This document shows, piece after piece, positions 7,647-15,646 of a stretch of 64,000 bases of DNA. Source of the DNA: Nocardioides marmoribigeumensis (GTDB taxonomy: Bacteria; Actinomycetota; Actinomycetes; Propionibacteriales; Nocardioidaceae); contig NZ_JAVDYG010000001.1 in NCBI RefSeq assembly GCF_031458325.1, positions 2,976,001 through 3,040,000 of the forward strand. The letters are read 5' to 3'. A program made the position numbers and the translations under genes. The first letter of the stretch is position 1; each line of letters opens with the position of its first letter. A model generated the notes under the pieces. The model was not told where the DNA came from. It saw nothing but the letters and a program-made list of their open reading frames with translations, and searched no databases.

Positions 7647-9025
7647 GCGGCACCCCCGGCGGGCAGGCGCAGCGTGAACGAGCTGCCCTCGCCGGGGGCG
7701 CTCTCGACGTCGATGTCACCACCGAGCACCTGGGCGACGCTGCGGGCGAAGGGCAGGCCGAGCCCGGTGCCGCGGGCGGTCGCGTGCAGCGGTGTCCTGA
7801 CCTGGAAGAACTCCTCGAACACCAGGGCCTGCTCCTCCTCGGTCATCCCGATGCCGGTGTCGCGGACCCGGACCTCGACGCCCTCGGCCGCGTCGGCCCC
7901 GTCGGCCCCGTCGACGCCGTCGACCCCGTCGACCCCGTGGACCCCGTCGACCTGGGTGACCTCGAGGGTCACGGTGCCCGCGGTGGTGAACTTGGCGGCG
8001 TTGCTGAGCAGGTTGCGCAGGACGTGCCGCACGAGGTCGGGGTCGGTGCGCAGCACGAGTCCGGGCGGGCCGGGGTCGACCTCCAGCCGCACGCCCTCGC
8101 GCAGCAGGGCCCTCGTCGTGCCCGCGAGCTCGCCGCACAGCGCGGCGAGGTCGACGTCCTGCCAGGCGGGCTCGAGGCGGCCGGACTCCGCCTTGGCGAG
8201 GTCCATCAGCTCGTTGACCAGCGACAGCAGCTCGGTGGCGCTCGCCCGGATGAACGCGACCTGCTCGCCCTGCTCCGGCGACAGGGGTGCCGCACCCGGG
8301 TCGGCGAGCAGCCCGGTGAGGCCGAGGACGGAGTTGACCGGGGTGCGCAGCTCGTGGCTGATGCTGCGCAGGAAGCGGCTCTTGGCCTCGCTGGCCGCGG
8401 TCAGCTGGAGGTTCTTCTCGTCGATCTCGGCGTAGAGCGCGACCACGCCCTGGTTGGTGCGCTCCAGCTCGCCGGACAGCTCGGAGTAGAGCGCCATCAC
8501 GCCCCGGTTGGTCTCCTCGAGCTCGTGGTTGAGCGTCTCGAGGGCGGCGTTCTTCTCGCGCACCGCGTCGAGCAGGGTCAGCAGCTCGGCGTTCTGCTGC
8601 TGCAGCTCGTCGAGCGGGCTGGTGGGGGCGTGGGCGGCGACGATGCGCTGCACCCGGTGGCGCTCCGCGTCGGTGACGGGCCGCACCCCCCGCTGCTCCA
8701 GGCGTACGACGGCCAGGCCGTCGGCGACCTCGTGCGTCACGGTGTCGAGGAGACGGCGGGCCGAGACCATGCTGGGGGAGTCGTCCGGCAGGTGGGACGC
8801 GGTGAGGGTGGCGACGAGGTCGCCGCTGCCCTGGACCTCGAACGACAGCCGTCCGCCGGCCGCGGCCGCCTCCCGCGCGAGCTCGCTGATCGCGGTCGCG
8901 AGCCGGGTGGCGCCGATGCGGTCGAGGCCGACCACCTGGGCCAGCTCGCGGGCCAGCTGCCGTGCCGCGAACACGTCGGCGTCCTCCTCGAGGCGGAGGA
9001 CGGCGACCTGGGGGGCGCTGCTCAC
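7643..9025 (-). CDS. Histidine kinase with N-terminal RsbT-like domain and coiled coil
   Basis: 460 residues from GTG 9025, which overlaps the upstream stop by 4 bp. Residues ~1-125 resemble an RsbT-type HATPase module (RLATAISELAREAAAAGG) with degenerate ATP-lid features. Residues ~138-215 are a coiled coil with a repeated ETNRGVMALYSEL / RTNQGVVALYAEI heptad block. A HisKA box with H224 (RSISHELRTPV) and a HATPase domain (NLLSNAAKF, DTGIGM, GTGLGLPFARS, SSFTLRLP) follow. A low-complexity VDG/ADG insertion occupies residues ~359-382 inside the HATPase domain, encoded by a 9-bp tandem repeat. There is no transmembrane segment, so it is a cytosolic kinase. Its partner is probably the receiver-SpoIIE protein translated immediately after it. 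Confidence 0.9.
   Translation of the reverse strand: MSSAPQVAVLRLEEDADVFAARQLARELAQVVGLDRIGATRLATAISELAREAAAAGGRLSFEVQGSGDLVATLTASHLPDDSPSMVSARRLLDTVTHEVADGLAVVRLEQRGVRPVTDAERHRVQRIVAAHAPTSPLDELQQQNAELLTLLDAVREKNAALETLNHELEETNRGVMALYSELSGELERTNQGVVALYAEIDEKNLQLTAASEAKSRFLRSISHELRTPVNSVLGLTGLLADPGAAPLSPEQGEQVAFIRASATELLSLVNELMDLAKAESGRLEPAWQDVDLAALCGELAGTTRALLREGVRLEVDPGPPGLVLRTDPDLVRHVLRNLLSNAAKFTTAGTVTLEVTQVDGVHGVDGVDGVDGADGADAAEGVEVRVRDTGIGMTEEEQALVFEEFFQVRTPLHATARGTGLGLPFARSVAQVLGGDIDVESAPGEGSSFTLRLPAGGAA
7892..7954. repeat. 9-bp tandem repeat (about seven units, GTCGACCCC-like) inside the kinase gene
   Basis: Seven consecutive 9-bp units of GTCGGCCCC/GTCGACGCC/GTCGACCCC type encode the VDG-VDG-ADG run of the kinase. 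The unit length is a multiple of three, so copy-number change would keep the frame while lengthening or shortening a loop in the ATP-binding domain. Confidence 0.85.
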
Positions 9026-10080
9026 GGCGAGGGGACGCGCCGCGGCACGGGGGCGGGGGAGGGCAGCCGGAGGGTCAGGACGCCCGCGTCGTCGCGACGG
9101 GTGCCGGCGTCGCGGACGAGGGCGGCCGCGCACACGTCCGGGCCGTGCACGTCGACGTCGGGGAGGGCGCTGCCGCTCCACTTGTCGGTGAGCCCGTCGG
9201 AGTGCAGGACCAGGAGCCGTGCGGTGTCGAGGGGATAGGCGTTCTCCCTGACCCGCGGGAGCTTGTGCCCCACGATCCCGGGCTGGGTGGCCAGGGCGCG
9301 GGTGCCGCCCGAGGCGTCGACCAGGCGACCGCTGACGTTGCCGACGGCGGCGTGGGTGACCGTGCCCCGGTCGGGGTCGACCCGGCTCACCGCCACCGCG
9401 GCACCTCGCGTGGCGGCCAGGGCGCGGTGCATGAGCCCGACCAGCTCGACCGGGGACGTGGACGGGCTGGTCCGCAGCACGTGGGCGGCCCGGCCGGAGG
9501 CCTCGGCGGCGAGGGGGCCGTGGCCCAGCCCGTCGGCGACCGCGACCAGCCAGGTGGCGCCCACCTGCCGCCACGCGATGGCGTCGCCGCACTCGATCTC
9601 GCCGCGCAGGGGACGCAGCAGGTGCCCGACCGGTGCCCGCGGTGCCACGGGTGGCGGCCCGACCTCGGCGACGACCACGGCGCCACGTCCGACCTCGGAC
9701 CACAGGTCGAGGTGGTCCGCGAGCCGGCCGACGGCGCCGAGCCCGACGCCGAGGGTGCCCGTGGTGGACACCCCGTCACGGACCAGGCCGGCCAGGTCGC
9801 GCGTGCCGGGACCGGAGTCGATCGCGAGGAGCTGGACGGTCCCCGCCGCCGTGGTCCGCAGGACGAGGTCGCCGCCGCGGCCGTGCTTGACCAGGTTGGT
9901 GGCCAGCTCGCTGGCGATGATCTCGACCTCGCCGAGGACGTCGGCAGGGAAGCCGAGCGTCGAGGCCAGCGAGGCGGCCCGCCGTCGCGCGCCGGGGACG
10001 GCCGCGGCGTCGTCCACCGCGACCCACACGGCAGCTGTCGGCGGGACCTGCGGCTCGCCCGGCAAGCTCAGCGCCGCCAC
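9022..10080 (-). CDS. RsbT-like kinase - RsbX-like PP2C phosphatase fusion
   Basis: 352 residues, GTG start at 10080 lying 13 bp inside the end of rsbT. The N-terminal ~145 residues are a second RsbT-type HATPase (EIIASELATNLVKHG; DSGPG; GTLGVGLGAVGRLAD). The C-terminal ~200 residues are an RsbX-type phosphatase (VAVADGLGHGPLAAEASGRAA; LLVLHSDGLTDKW). In Bacillus RsbX removes phosphates from RsbR/RsbS to reset the stressosome, opposing RsbT. A fusion would place both opposing activities in one chain. Such RsbT-RsbX fusions are known in other actinobacterial and proteobacterial stressosome operons. It ends with a 4-bp overlap with the kinase gene, so translation is probably coupled. Confidence 0.88.
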   Translation of the reverse strand: MAALSLPGEPQVPPTAAVWVAVDDAAAVPGARRRAASLASTLGFPADVLGEVEIIASELATNLVKHGRGGDLVLRTTAAGTVQLLAIDSGPGTRDLAGLVRDGVSTTGTLGVGLGAVGRLADHLDLWSEVGRGAVVVAEVGPPPVAPRAPVGHLLRPLRGEIECGDAIAWRQVGATWLVAVADGLGHGPLAAEASGRAAHVLRTSPSTSPVELVGLMHRALAATRGAAVAVSRVDPDRGTVTHAAVGNVSGRLVDASGGTRALATQPGIVGHKLPRVRENAYPLDTARLLVLHSDGLTDKWSGSALPDVDVHGPDVCAAALVRDAGTRRDDAGVLTLRLPSPAPVPRRVPSP

Positions 10081-10481
10081 TTGAGGATCCGCACGCGGGT
10101 GCCCTCGCCGGGCGCGGAGTCGATGGCGAACTCGTCGACCAGCCGCTTGGTGCCGGACAGACCCAGCCCCATCCCACCGCCCGAGGTCCAGCCGTCGGTC
10201 AGGGCCAGCTCGACGTCGGCGATGCCGGGGCCCTCGTCGCTGAACACCAGCTCCACGCCGGTGCGCCCCATCCGCTCGACGAGGGTGGCGCGCACCTCGC
10301 CGCCGCCGCCGTACACCAGGGTGTTGCGGGCCAGCTCGCTGGTCGCGGTGACCAGCTTGGTCTGGTCGACGATCGAGAGCCGGGCAGTCACGGCCAGGTC
10401 GCGCGCCACCTGCCGCACGCGCACGACGTCGGCGTCGCTGGTGACGGTGAGGGCGGTCTGGTCAGCCGCCGGCGCCGTCAT
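10068..10481 (-). CDS. rsbT: RsbT-type serine/threonine kinase of the stressosome
   Basis: 137 residues, the usual RsbT length. HATPase motifs are complete: N-box SELARNTLVYGGGG, G1 box FSDEGPGIAD and G2 box GGGMGLGLSGTKRLVDEF, ending ...RVRILKWRR. RsbT phosphorylates Ser/Thr residues on the STAS domains of RsbS and RsbR, leaves the complex and activates a downstream phosphatase. The start is ATG at 10481, overlapping the end of rsbS by 20 bp, and the 3' end overlaps the RsbT-RsbX fusion. Order and spacing rsbR-rsbS-rsbT match the classical module. Confidence 0.93.
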   Translation of the reverse strand: MTAPAADQTALTVTSDADVVRVRQVARDLAVTARLSIVDQTKLVTATSELARNTLVYGGGGEVRATLVERMGRTGVELVFSDEGPGIADVELALTDGWTSGGGMGLGLSGTKRLVDEFAIDSAPGEGTRVRILKWRR

Positions 10482-10869
10482 CGCCCTCGACCTCGCGAAG
10501 CAGGAGCGCTGACCCGCTGGTCCGGGACGCCAGCAGCCGCAGGCCGCGGTCGACGTCGAGCGCGGTGAGGACGCCGTCGAGGGTCAGGCCGAGCTCGACC
10601 AGCGTGATCGCCACGGCCGGCTGCATGCCGACGACCACCGTCTCGGCGTCCAGGACCCGCGAGACCGCGGCGGTCGTCGAGATCATCCGGCCCACGAAGC
10701 TGTCCACGATCTCCAGCGCCGAGATGTCGATCAGCACGCCCTTGGCGCCGGTCTCGACGATGCGCTGGCTCAGGTCGTCCTGGAGCTGGACGGCGATGTG
10801 GTCCTGCAGGTCGACCTGGATCGAGACCAGCAGGACGTCGCCGATCCGCAGGATCGGCACGCGCTCCAT
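10462..10869 (-). CDS. rsbS: RsbS stressosome scaffold (single STAS domain)
   Basis: 135 residues, one STAS domain covering nearly the whole protein. It has the family start MERVPILRIGDVLLVSIQVD and the phosphorylation-site loop DISALEIVDSFVGR, where S57 aligns with Ser59 of Bacillus RsbS. RsbS co-assembles with RsbR into the ~1.8-MDa stressosome core and binds RsbT until phosphorylated. Its ATG shares one base with the rsbR stop (TGATG), a standard sign of coupled translation and fixed stoichiometry. Confidence 0.93.
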   Translation of the reverse strand: MERVPILRIGDVLLVSIQVDLQDHIAVQLQDDLSQRIVETGAKGVLIDISALEIVDSFVGRMISTTAAVSRVLDAETVVVGMQPAVAITLVELGLTLDGVLTALDVDRGLRLLASRTSGSALLLREVEGDDGAGG

Positions 10870-11720
10870 CAGGACTCCCCGCGGTAGCCGACGACGTCGA
10901 GGCCGGAGCTGCGCAGCGCCGCGAGCAGCGCGTCGGCCAGGCTGGCCTTGGTCTGGATGTCGCCGAACTCGATGCCGAGGGCGACGACGGTCTGGGCGAT
11001 CTGCGGGCGGATGCCGGAGATGATGCACTCCGCACCGAGCAGGCGCGCGGCCTGCACGGTCTTGAGCAGGTGCTGGGCGACCTGGGTGTCGACGGCCGCG
11101 ACCCCGGTGATGTCGATGATCGCGTGCTCGGAGCCGGTGTCGACCAGCGCCTGGAGCAGAGCCTCCATCACCACCTGGGTGCGCGCGGAGTCGAGCGTGC
11201 CGACCAGCGGCAGCGCGACGATGCCCTTCCACAGCTTGACCACCGGCGTGGAGAGCTCCAGCAGGCTCTCGGCCTGCTCGGAGATCACCGACTCGCGCGT
11301 CGCGGCGTAGGTCTCGAGCATGAAGAGGCCGAGGTCGTCGACGATCCGGGACAGGTCGGCGAAGGCGCGGTAGCCCGCGGCGTCCCCGCCGTCCTCGAGG
11401 ACGTCGAGCACGGCGTCCTTGAGGGCGAAGACGTTGACCGCGGTCTCGGTCGGGGTGAACCCCTGACGGGCCCGCGCGCGGCTGAGGTCGCTCAGCAGGG
11501 ACCTCAGCCCGTCGTACGAGCCGCCGCGCACGTCGGTGCGGGCGCCCTGCGAGGCGCCCTCCAGCAGGGCCGCGTAGATCTCCCCGATGTCGCGCGAGGA
11601 CTCGGCGCTCGTCATCCGCCCGGCCAGGGTGCGCTCGACCGTCCGGGTCCACTGGCCGACCACCGCGTCGCGGTTCGTCCTCAGCAGCTCTGGCCAGCCC
11701 TGGGTGGTGCTGTCGCTCAC
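10869..11720 (-). CDS. rsbR: RsbR stressosome sensor/scaffold protein
   Basis: 283 residues from GTG 11720, preceded by AAGGAG at suitable spacing. Residues ~1-150 are an all-helical N-terminal domain of the RsbRD_N/globin-like kind that forms the sensory turret. The C-terminal ~120 residues are a STAS domain. Both regulatory threonines are present: T212 in DITGVAAVDTQVAQH and T244 in IRPQIAQTVVALG, matching Thr171 and Thr205 of Bacillus RsbR. Only one RsbR paralogue is in the window. The N-terminal domain shows no heme, flavin or PAS motif I can name, so the stimulus is unknown. It is the first gene of the operon. Confidence 0.93.
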   Translation of the reverse strand: MSDSTTQGWPELLRTNRDAVVGQWTRTVERTLAGRMTSAESSRDIGEIYAALLEGASQGARTDVRGGSYDGLRSLLSDLSRARARQGFTPTETAVNVFALKDAVLDVLEDGGDAAGYRAFADLSRIVDDLGLFMLETYAATRESVISEQAESLLELSTPVVKLWKGIVALPLVGTLDSARTQVVMEALLQALVDTGSEHAIIDITGVAAVDTQVAQHLLKTVQAARLLGAECIISGIRPQIAQTVVALGIEFGDIQTKASLADALLAALRSSGLDVVGYRGES

Positions 11721-11858
11721 GCCGGGTTCTCCTTGGGATGTCGAGGTCGGGGGTGCTCGCGATGTTTCCACACGGTCGGGCGCGGGCGCCGCACTACGGG
11801 GCAACCCGGGACGTCGTCTGCCCGAAGGGTGTCGGAGGTCCCGGAAGCGGCGAGTCCC
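11721..11858. promoter_or_regulatory. Upstream region of the stressosome operon
   Basis: This 138-bp gap lies between the operon start and the end of the LLM oxidoreductase remnant, which is also on the minus strand and upstream. It must hold the stressosome promoter unless the operon is read through. A CCCTTCGGG hairpin-like word is visible at about 11821-11829. I could not assign -35/-10 boxes. Confidence 0.3.
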
Positions 11859-12858
11859 TCACCCCTGGGCCAGGACGTCCAGCGGCAGCAGCGGGTCGGC
11901 GGCGTGCGGCACCGAGAGCGTCACCCGGTCGACCAGGTCGCCGAACCGCTCGGTGAGGGCGGTGCGCACGGTCACGGGGTCGCCGCGGACCGCGAAGGTG
12001 TCGAGCACCTCGTCGTCCACCATCGCTGCGAGGTCGTCCCACTGCCCCTGCAACGTCGCGCGGTGCGCCTCCTCGTGCAGCTCACCCCAGCCGTGGTGGT
12101 CGAGCACCGGACGGTACGCCGGCGTGCTGGCGTAGAAGCCCAGCTGCCGCCGCGCGGCCGCGGTCGCCTCGGCGAGCTCCTCCTCGGTCCGCCCCACCGC
12201 GACCACGGCCATGGTGGTGACGGCCAGGTCCCCGGCCCGGTCCGACGACGCCCTGCCCGCTCGGAGCCTCGGCAGGAGCTCGTCCTGCAGGAACGAGCGC
12301 GAGACCAGCGGGTGCCCGATGAAGCCGTCCGCGACCCGGCCGGCCGTCTCGACCATCCGCGGACCGACGCCGGCCAGCCAGACCGGCGGGGCGTCGTACC
12401 CCAGCGGCCCGGGGTCGAACAGCGGCGGCATCAGCGTGTGGGAGTAGAACTCGCCGCGGAAGTCCAGTCGCTCCCCGGTCTGCCAGGCGGTGAAGATCGC
12501 GCGCAGCGCCTCGACGTACTCCGCCATGCGCGCGGCGGGGCGCGACCACGGCATCGAGTAGCGCCGGGTGATGTGCGGCTTGATCTGCGGCCCCAGCCCG
12601 AGGACGAGACGGCCCCCGCTGAGCCGGTGCACGTCGTACGCCGAGTAGGCCGTGGCCATCGGCGTGCGCGCGAAGGCGAGCGCCACCGACGTCCCCAGGC
12701 GCACGCGGCTGGTCGTGGTGGTCGCCAGCGCGAGGGCGACGAACGGGTCGTGGCTGGCCTCGGCCACCCAGACGCCGGCGTCCGGGGACCGCGGCCGCGA
12801 ACGCGGGGAGCTGCTCGGGGGAACCGTGGAACGCGAGGTCGATCGGCAGGCTGGTCAC
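11859..12858 (-). pseudogene. LLM-class (F420-type) oxidoreductase with an apparent frameshift near its N-terminus
   Basis: The main open frame (from 12767) encodes ~302 residues of a luciferase-like TIM barrel: SRVRLGTSVALAFARTPM, a GGRLVLGLGPQIKPHITRRY region, a VWLAGVGPRM strand and a typical C-terminus. It lacks the first beta strand and helix. These are found just upstream in another frame, starting at GTG 12858 with AGGA upstream (TSLPIDLAFHGSPEQLPAFAAAV) and breaking off at a CCCC tract (12784-12787, plus-strand GGGG). Joining AFAAAV to DAGVWVAEASHDPF restores the family pattern. Either an indel inactivated the gene or the assembly has an error in the homopolymer. The internal GTG at 12767 has no ribosome site. 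If functional, it would act on an unknown substrate with reduced F420 or FMN. Confidence 0.7.
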
Positions 12859-12950
12859 CCGCCGATCCTGCCGGGTGGCGATCAGGTTCCGGTCAGGTCT
12901 CGCCGGGCAGACTGGCGGGGTCCTGCCCGTGGTGGTCCGTCGGAGGTGTC

Positions 12951-13859
12951 GTGATCGGTCGTCGTGCCAGGTCCACGCTCGCGGCCCTCCTGGTCGGTCC
13001 GCTCCTCGCCGCATGCTCGGGCGGTGCTCCGGCGACGCCGTCGGTGAGCCCGGGCGCTCACGCGGCCCGGGTGACCAAGCTGCTCGTCGTCGTGGTCGAG
13101 AACCACTCGCTCGACCAGATGCGCCGCGACCTGCCCTACACGTTCGGGCTGGCGAAGAAGTACGGCTACGCGACCGGCTACACCGCCCTCACGCACCCCT
13201 CGGAGCCCAACTACCTCGGCATCGTCGGCGGTGACACGTTCGGCGTCACCGACGACGGGCCGCCGTCCGAGCACGTCGTCCACGGGCGGTCGGTGTTCGG
13301 CCAGGCGCTCGCCTCCGGGCACACGGCTCGGGTCTACGCCGAGGGGATGACGAGCTCGTGCGCGCTGACGGACGGCGGCGACCGCTACGCGGTCAAGCAC
13401 AACCCGTGGGCCTACTTCGTCGACGAGCGCGACGCCTGCTCGGTCGACGACGTCAGCCTCGACCAGCTGTCCCCCGACGTGGAGGCGGGCCACCTGCCCG
13501 ACGCCGGCCTGCTCGTCCCCAACCTCTGCCACGACGCCCACGACGCCGACTGCGACCTCTCCGACGCCGACGCGTGGATGGAGGAGCAGCTCGGCCTGGT
13601 GATGTCCGGCCGCGACTTCGAGTCGGGTCGCCTGGCCGTCGTCGTCACCGCCGACGAGGACGACCACCACCAGGACAACAAGGTCCTCACGGCCGTCTTC
13701 CACCCCGGCCTGGACGGCAAGGTGGTCTCGACCCCGTTGACGCACTACAGCCTCACCCGGCTGTACGACGACGTGCTGGGCGTGCCCCACCTGCGCGGGG
13801 CCGCCGACGCCCCCGACCTGGCCAAGGCGTTCGGGCTCGACGTGGGTCCTGCCGGCTGA
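12951..13859 (+). CDS. Lipoprotein phosphoesterase (acid phosphatase / phospholipase C-like, PF04185 type)
   Basis: 302 residues from GTG 12951, with GGAGG 5 nt upstream. A short N-terminal hydrophobic segment ends in the lipobox LLAAC (Cys ~22), so the protein should be lipid-anchored outside the membrane. The mature part begins with the phosphoesterase signature VVVVENHSLDQM followed by ALTHPSEPNYLGIVGGDTFG and later VVTADEDDHHQDNK, which carry the expected metal/nucleophile residues (Glu-Asn, Thr/Ser, Asp-Glu-Asp-Asp). Related proteins hydrolyse phosphate monoesters or phospholipid head groups. It diverges from the damaged LLM gene and stands alone. Role probably phosphate scavenging, by family only. 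Confidence 0.85.
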   Translation: MIGRRARSTLAALLVGPLLAACSGGAPATPSVSPGAHAARVTKLLVVVVENHSLDQMRRDLPYTFGLAKKYGYATGYTALTHPSEPNYLGIVGGDTFGVTDDGPPSEHVVHGRSVFGQALASGHTARVYAEGMTSSCALTDGGDRYAVKHNPWAYFVDERDACSVDDVSLDQLSPDVEAGHLPDAGLLVPNLCHDAHDADCDLSDADAWMEEQLGLVMSGRDFESGRLAVVVTADEDDHHQDNKVLTAVFHPGLDGKVVSTPLTHYSLTRLYDDVLGVPHLRGAADAPDLAKAFGLDVGPAG

Positions 13860-13898
13860 GGGGCTCCCCCCTGACCTCGCCTCCACGTCTCCACAGGA

Positions 13899-13939
13899 TT
13901 CGAACTGGTGTGTGTATATCAGCAGGGGTGGGGTAGACT
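13899..13939 (+). promoter_or_regulatory. Candidate SOS-box half site and -10 upstream of the DUF222-HNH gene
   Basis: TTCGAAC at 13899-13905 is the left half of the actinobacterial LexA box (TCGAAC-N4-GTTCGA), but the right half is degenerate (GTGTGT). A TAGACT -10-like hexamer follows at 13934-13939 in a locally AT-richer stretch. DUF222/HNH genes of the mycobacterial REP13E12 type are known to carry SOS boxes, which makes the resemblance worth recording, but this copy is incomplete. Confidence 0.3.
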
Positions 13940-14143
13940 GAGGGCAGAGCCCGGAGATCTCGAGCCAGACGCCGCCGTCAGAGCGGACCACCTGCGCCAT
14001 CTCGAGGGGGAGGGGCTCGAGCTGCGAGGGTCCGAATGGTGATCTTGCCCCGGAAGTGATCGGGGTCCCCGGAGTGGCGACCAGCCGATGCGCCTGCCTG
14101 CGTGTCGTGCTTCGTCGTCGATCCGTGAAGAGGAGCCCGCACC

Positions 14144-15571
14144 GTGACCGAGTCGTCGCTGGAGTCGTCGCCGTCTGGTGTGCCGGAGCATCCGGTGCTG
14201 GCCGCACTGGAGGCGATCGAGGGCGCGCTGGGGTCGGTCGTGCAGGTCAACCCCTCGTTCATGCGCACCGAGACCAAGGCGGAGGCCCTGACGCGGCTGG
14301 CTCGGGCCGAGGCCCGGATGGTCGAGCTGCGGATGCGGATCATGGCCGATGCCGACGACGTCGCCGCGGACGCAGCGGCCCGTGACGTCGGCGGCTGGTA
14401 CGCCCACCAGACGCGCACCGACCCCGCGACCGCGAAGGTCGAGGCAGCCCTCGCCGTGGCCCTGGACCGCCGCTGGACCCAGGTCGCCGAGGCGATGCGT
14501 GCCGGGGACCTCTGCCTGGCCCAGGCCCGGGTGATCGCCCGATCGCTGACCGCGCTGGCCCCGTGGGTCGAGGCCGACGTCCTGGCCGAGGCGCAGACCG
14601 CCCTGGTGGAGCTGGCCACCGACCACGGTCCCCGCCAGCTGGCCGCCCTCGGTGCGCGGATTGTGACCGTGGTCGCCCCCGATCTCGCCGATGAGATCGA
14701 GGCCCTGCGCCTGGAGGCAGAGGAGGCCGACGTCGAGGACAAGATCAGGCTCACCGTGCGCCACCACGCCGACGGCACCATCCGCGGCAGCTTCGTCCTG
14801 GACAAGCTCGGCGGCACACGCCTCGCGGTGCTCCTCGACGCCTACACCAACCCCCGCCAGCACCACCACCGCACCGAGACCACCGAGACCACCGACGGCC
14901 CCGGCGGCCCCGGCGGCCCCGACGGCCCCTGCTCGGCAGAGGCCGGCTCGGGACAGACCGACCAGGCTGAGCCGGCCACCTCCCTGAGCGGCCCGCACCC
15001 CGACCCGGTCGAACGACTCCCACGCGGCCGCACGCTGGGCAAGGCCTTCTGTGCGCTGCTGGAGTCCCTCGACCCAGCCGCACTGCCCCGCCACGGAGGC
15101 GACCAGACCCTGCTGCAGATCACCATCGGTCTTGAGGACATCTGCAAGAAGCTCGCCGCCGGCACCATCCTGACCACCGCCGCGATCCCCGGCACCCCCA
15201 GCGCGGAGACCGCGGTCGACCGGATCTCCGCCTCCGAGGTCCGCCGTCTGGCCTGCAACGCCCGCATCCTGCCCGTCGTCCTCGGTGGGAAGTCCGAGAT
15301 CCTCGACCTCGGCCGCGACCGACGGCTGTTCTCCCCCGCCCAGCAACGCGCGATGCTGCTGCGCGACCGCACCTGCCGCGCCGAGGGCTGCACCATCCCC
15401 GGCACCTGGGCAGAAGCCCACCACTGGATCCCCTGGGGCAAGCTCGGCGACAGCGACCTCGACGACGGGGTCCTGCTCTGCTCCCATCACCACCACCGCA
15501 TCCACCAAGAGACCCGATGGAGAGCCGAACGACTCCCCAACGGAGACGTCCGCTTCCACCGCCGACGGTAA
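14144..15571 (+). CDS. DUF222 domain HNH endonuclease (REP13E12-like), copy 1
   Basis: 475 residues, GTG start with a GAAGAGGAG site upstream. Residues ~30-380 form the helical DUF222 domain (ALTRLARAEARMVELRMRIMA, then DLCLAQARVIARSL). A low-complexity Thr/Gly/Pro linker at ~245-265 interrupts it. The C-terminal ~90 residues are an HNH nuclease: LRDRTCRAEGCTIPG with two cysteines, WAEAHHWIPW with the catalytic His, and LLCSHHHHRIHQE. This family is strongly amplified in high-GC actinobacteria and behaves like a dispersed repetitive gene, but its role is not established. A second, diverged copy lies at 35694. The 284-bp upstream region holds no gene. Confidence 0.88.
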   Translation: MTESSLESSPSGVPEHPVLAALEAIEGALGSVVQVNPSFMRTETKAEALTRLARAEARMVELRMRIMADADDVAADAAARDVGGWYAHQTRTDPATAKVEAALAVALDRRWTQVAEAMRAGDLCLAQARVIARSLTALAPWVEADVLAEAQTALVELATDHGPRQLAALGARIVTVVAPDLADEIEALRLEAEEADVEDKIRLTVRHHADGTIRGSFVLDKLGGTRLAVLLDAYTNPRQHHHRTETTETTDGPGGPGGPDGPCSAEAGSGQTDQAEPATSLSGPHPDPVERLPRGRTLGKAFCALLESLDPAALPRHGGDQTLLQITIGLEDICKKLAAGTILTTAAIPGTPSAETAVDRISASEVRRLACNARILPVVLGGKSEILDLGRDRRLFSPAQQRAMLLRDRTCRAEGCTIPGTWAEAHHWIPWGKLGDSDLDDGVLLCSHHHHRIHQETRWRAERLPNGDVRFHRRR

Positions 15572-15606
15572 CCCGTCAGGTCGAGCGTTGGCCCCGTCAG
15601 GTCGAG
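15572..15606 (+). repeat. Two direct copies of CCCGTCAGGTCGAG
   Basis: Identical 14-mers at 15572-15585 and 15593-15606, 21 bp apart start to start, lie directly after the HNH stop codon and before the acetyltransferase promoter. No hairpin is formed. The spacing of two helical turns would suit a dimeric DNA-binding protein, but no regulator is linked. Confidence 0.6.
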
Positions 15607-15634
15607 GGTCGACCTCGCAGGCGTGGCTGGCGAC

Positions 15635-15640
15635 TAGGTT
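15635..15640 (+). promoter_or_regulatory. -10 element TAGGTT for a leaderless acetyltransferase mRNA
   Basis: TAGGTT ends 6 nt before ATG 15647, and no Shine-Dalgarno sequence precedes the ATG. This is the normal layout of leaderless actinobacterial transcripts, with +1 at the A of ATG. Confidence 0.45.
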
Positions 15641-15646
15641 CGCTGC

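Noticed and set aside
13890-13915. Possible tRNA fragment or attachment site (GGATTCGAACTGG resembles a T-loop)
   Set aside because: Stems do not pair well, no other tRNA arms are found nearby and no integrase is linked; an incomplete SOS box explains the word better.
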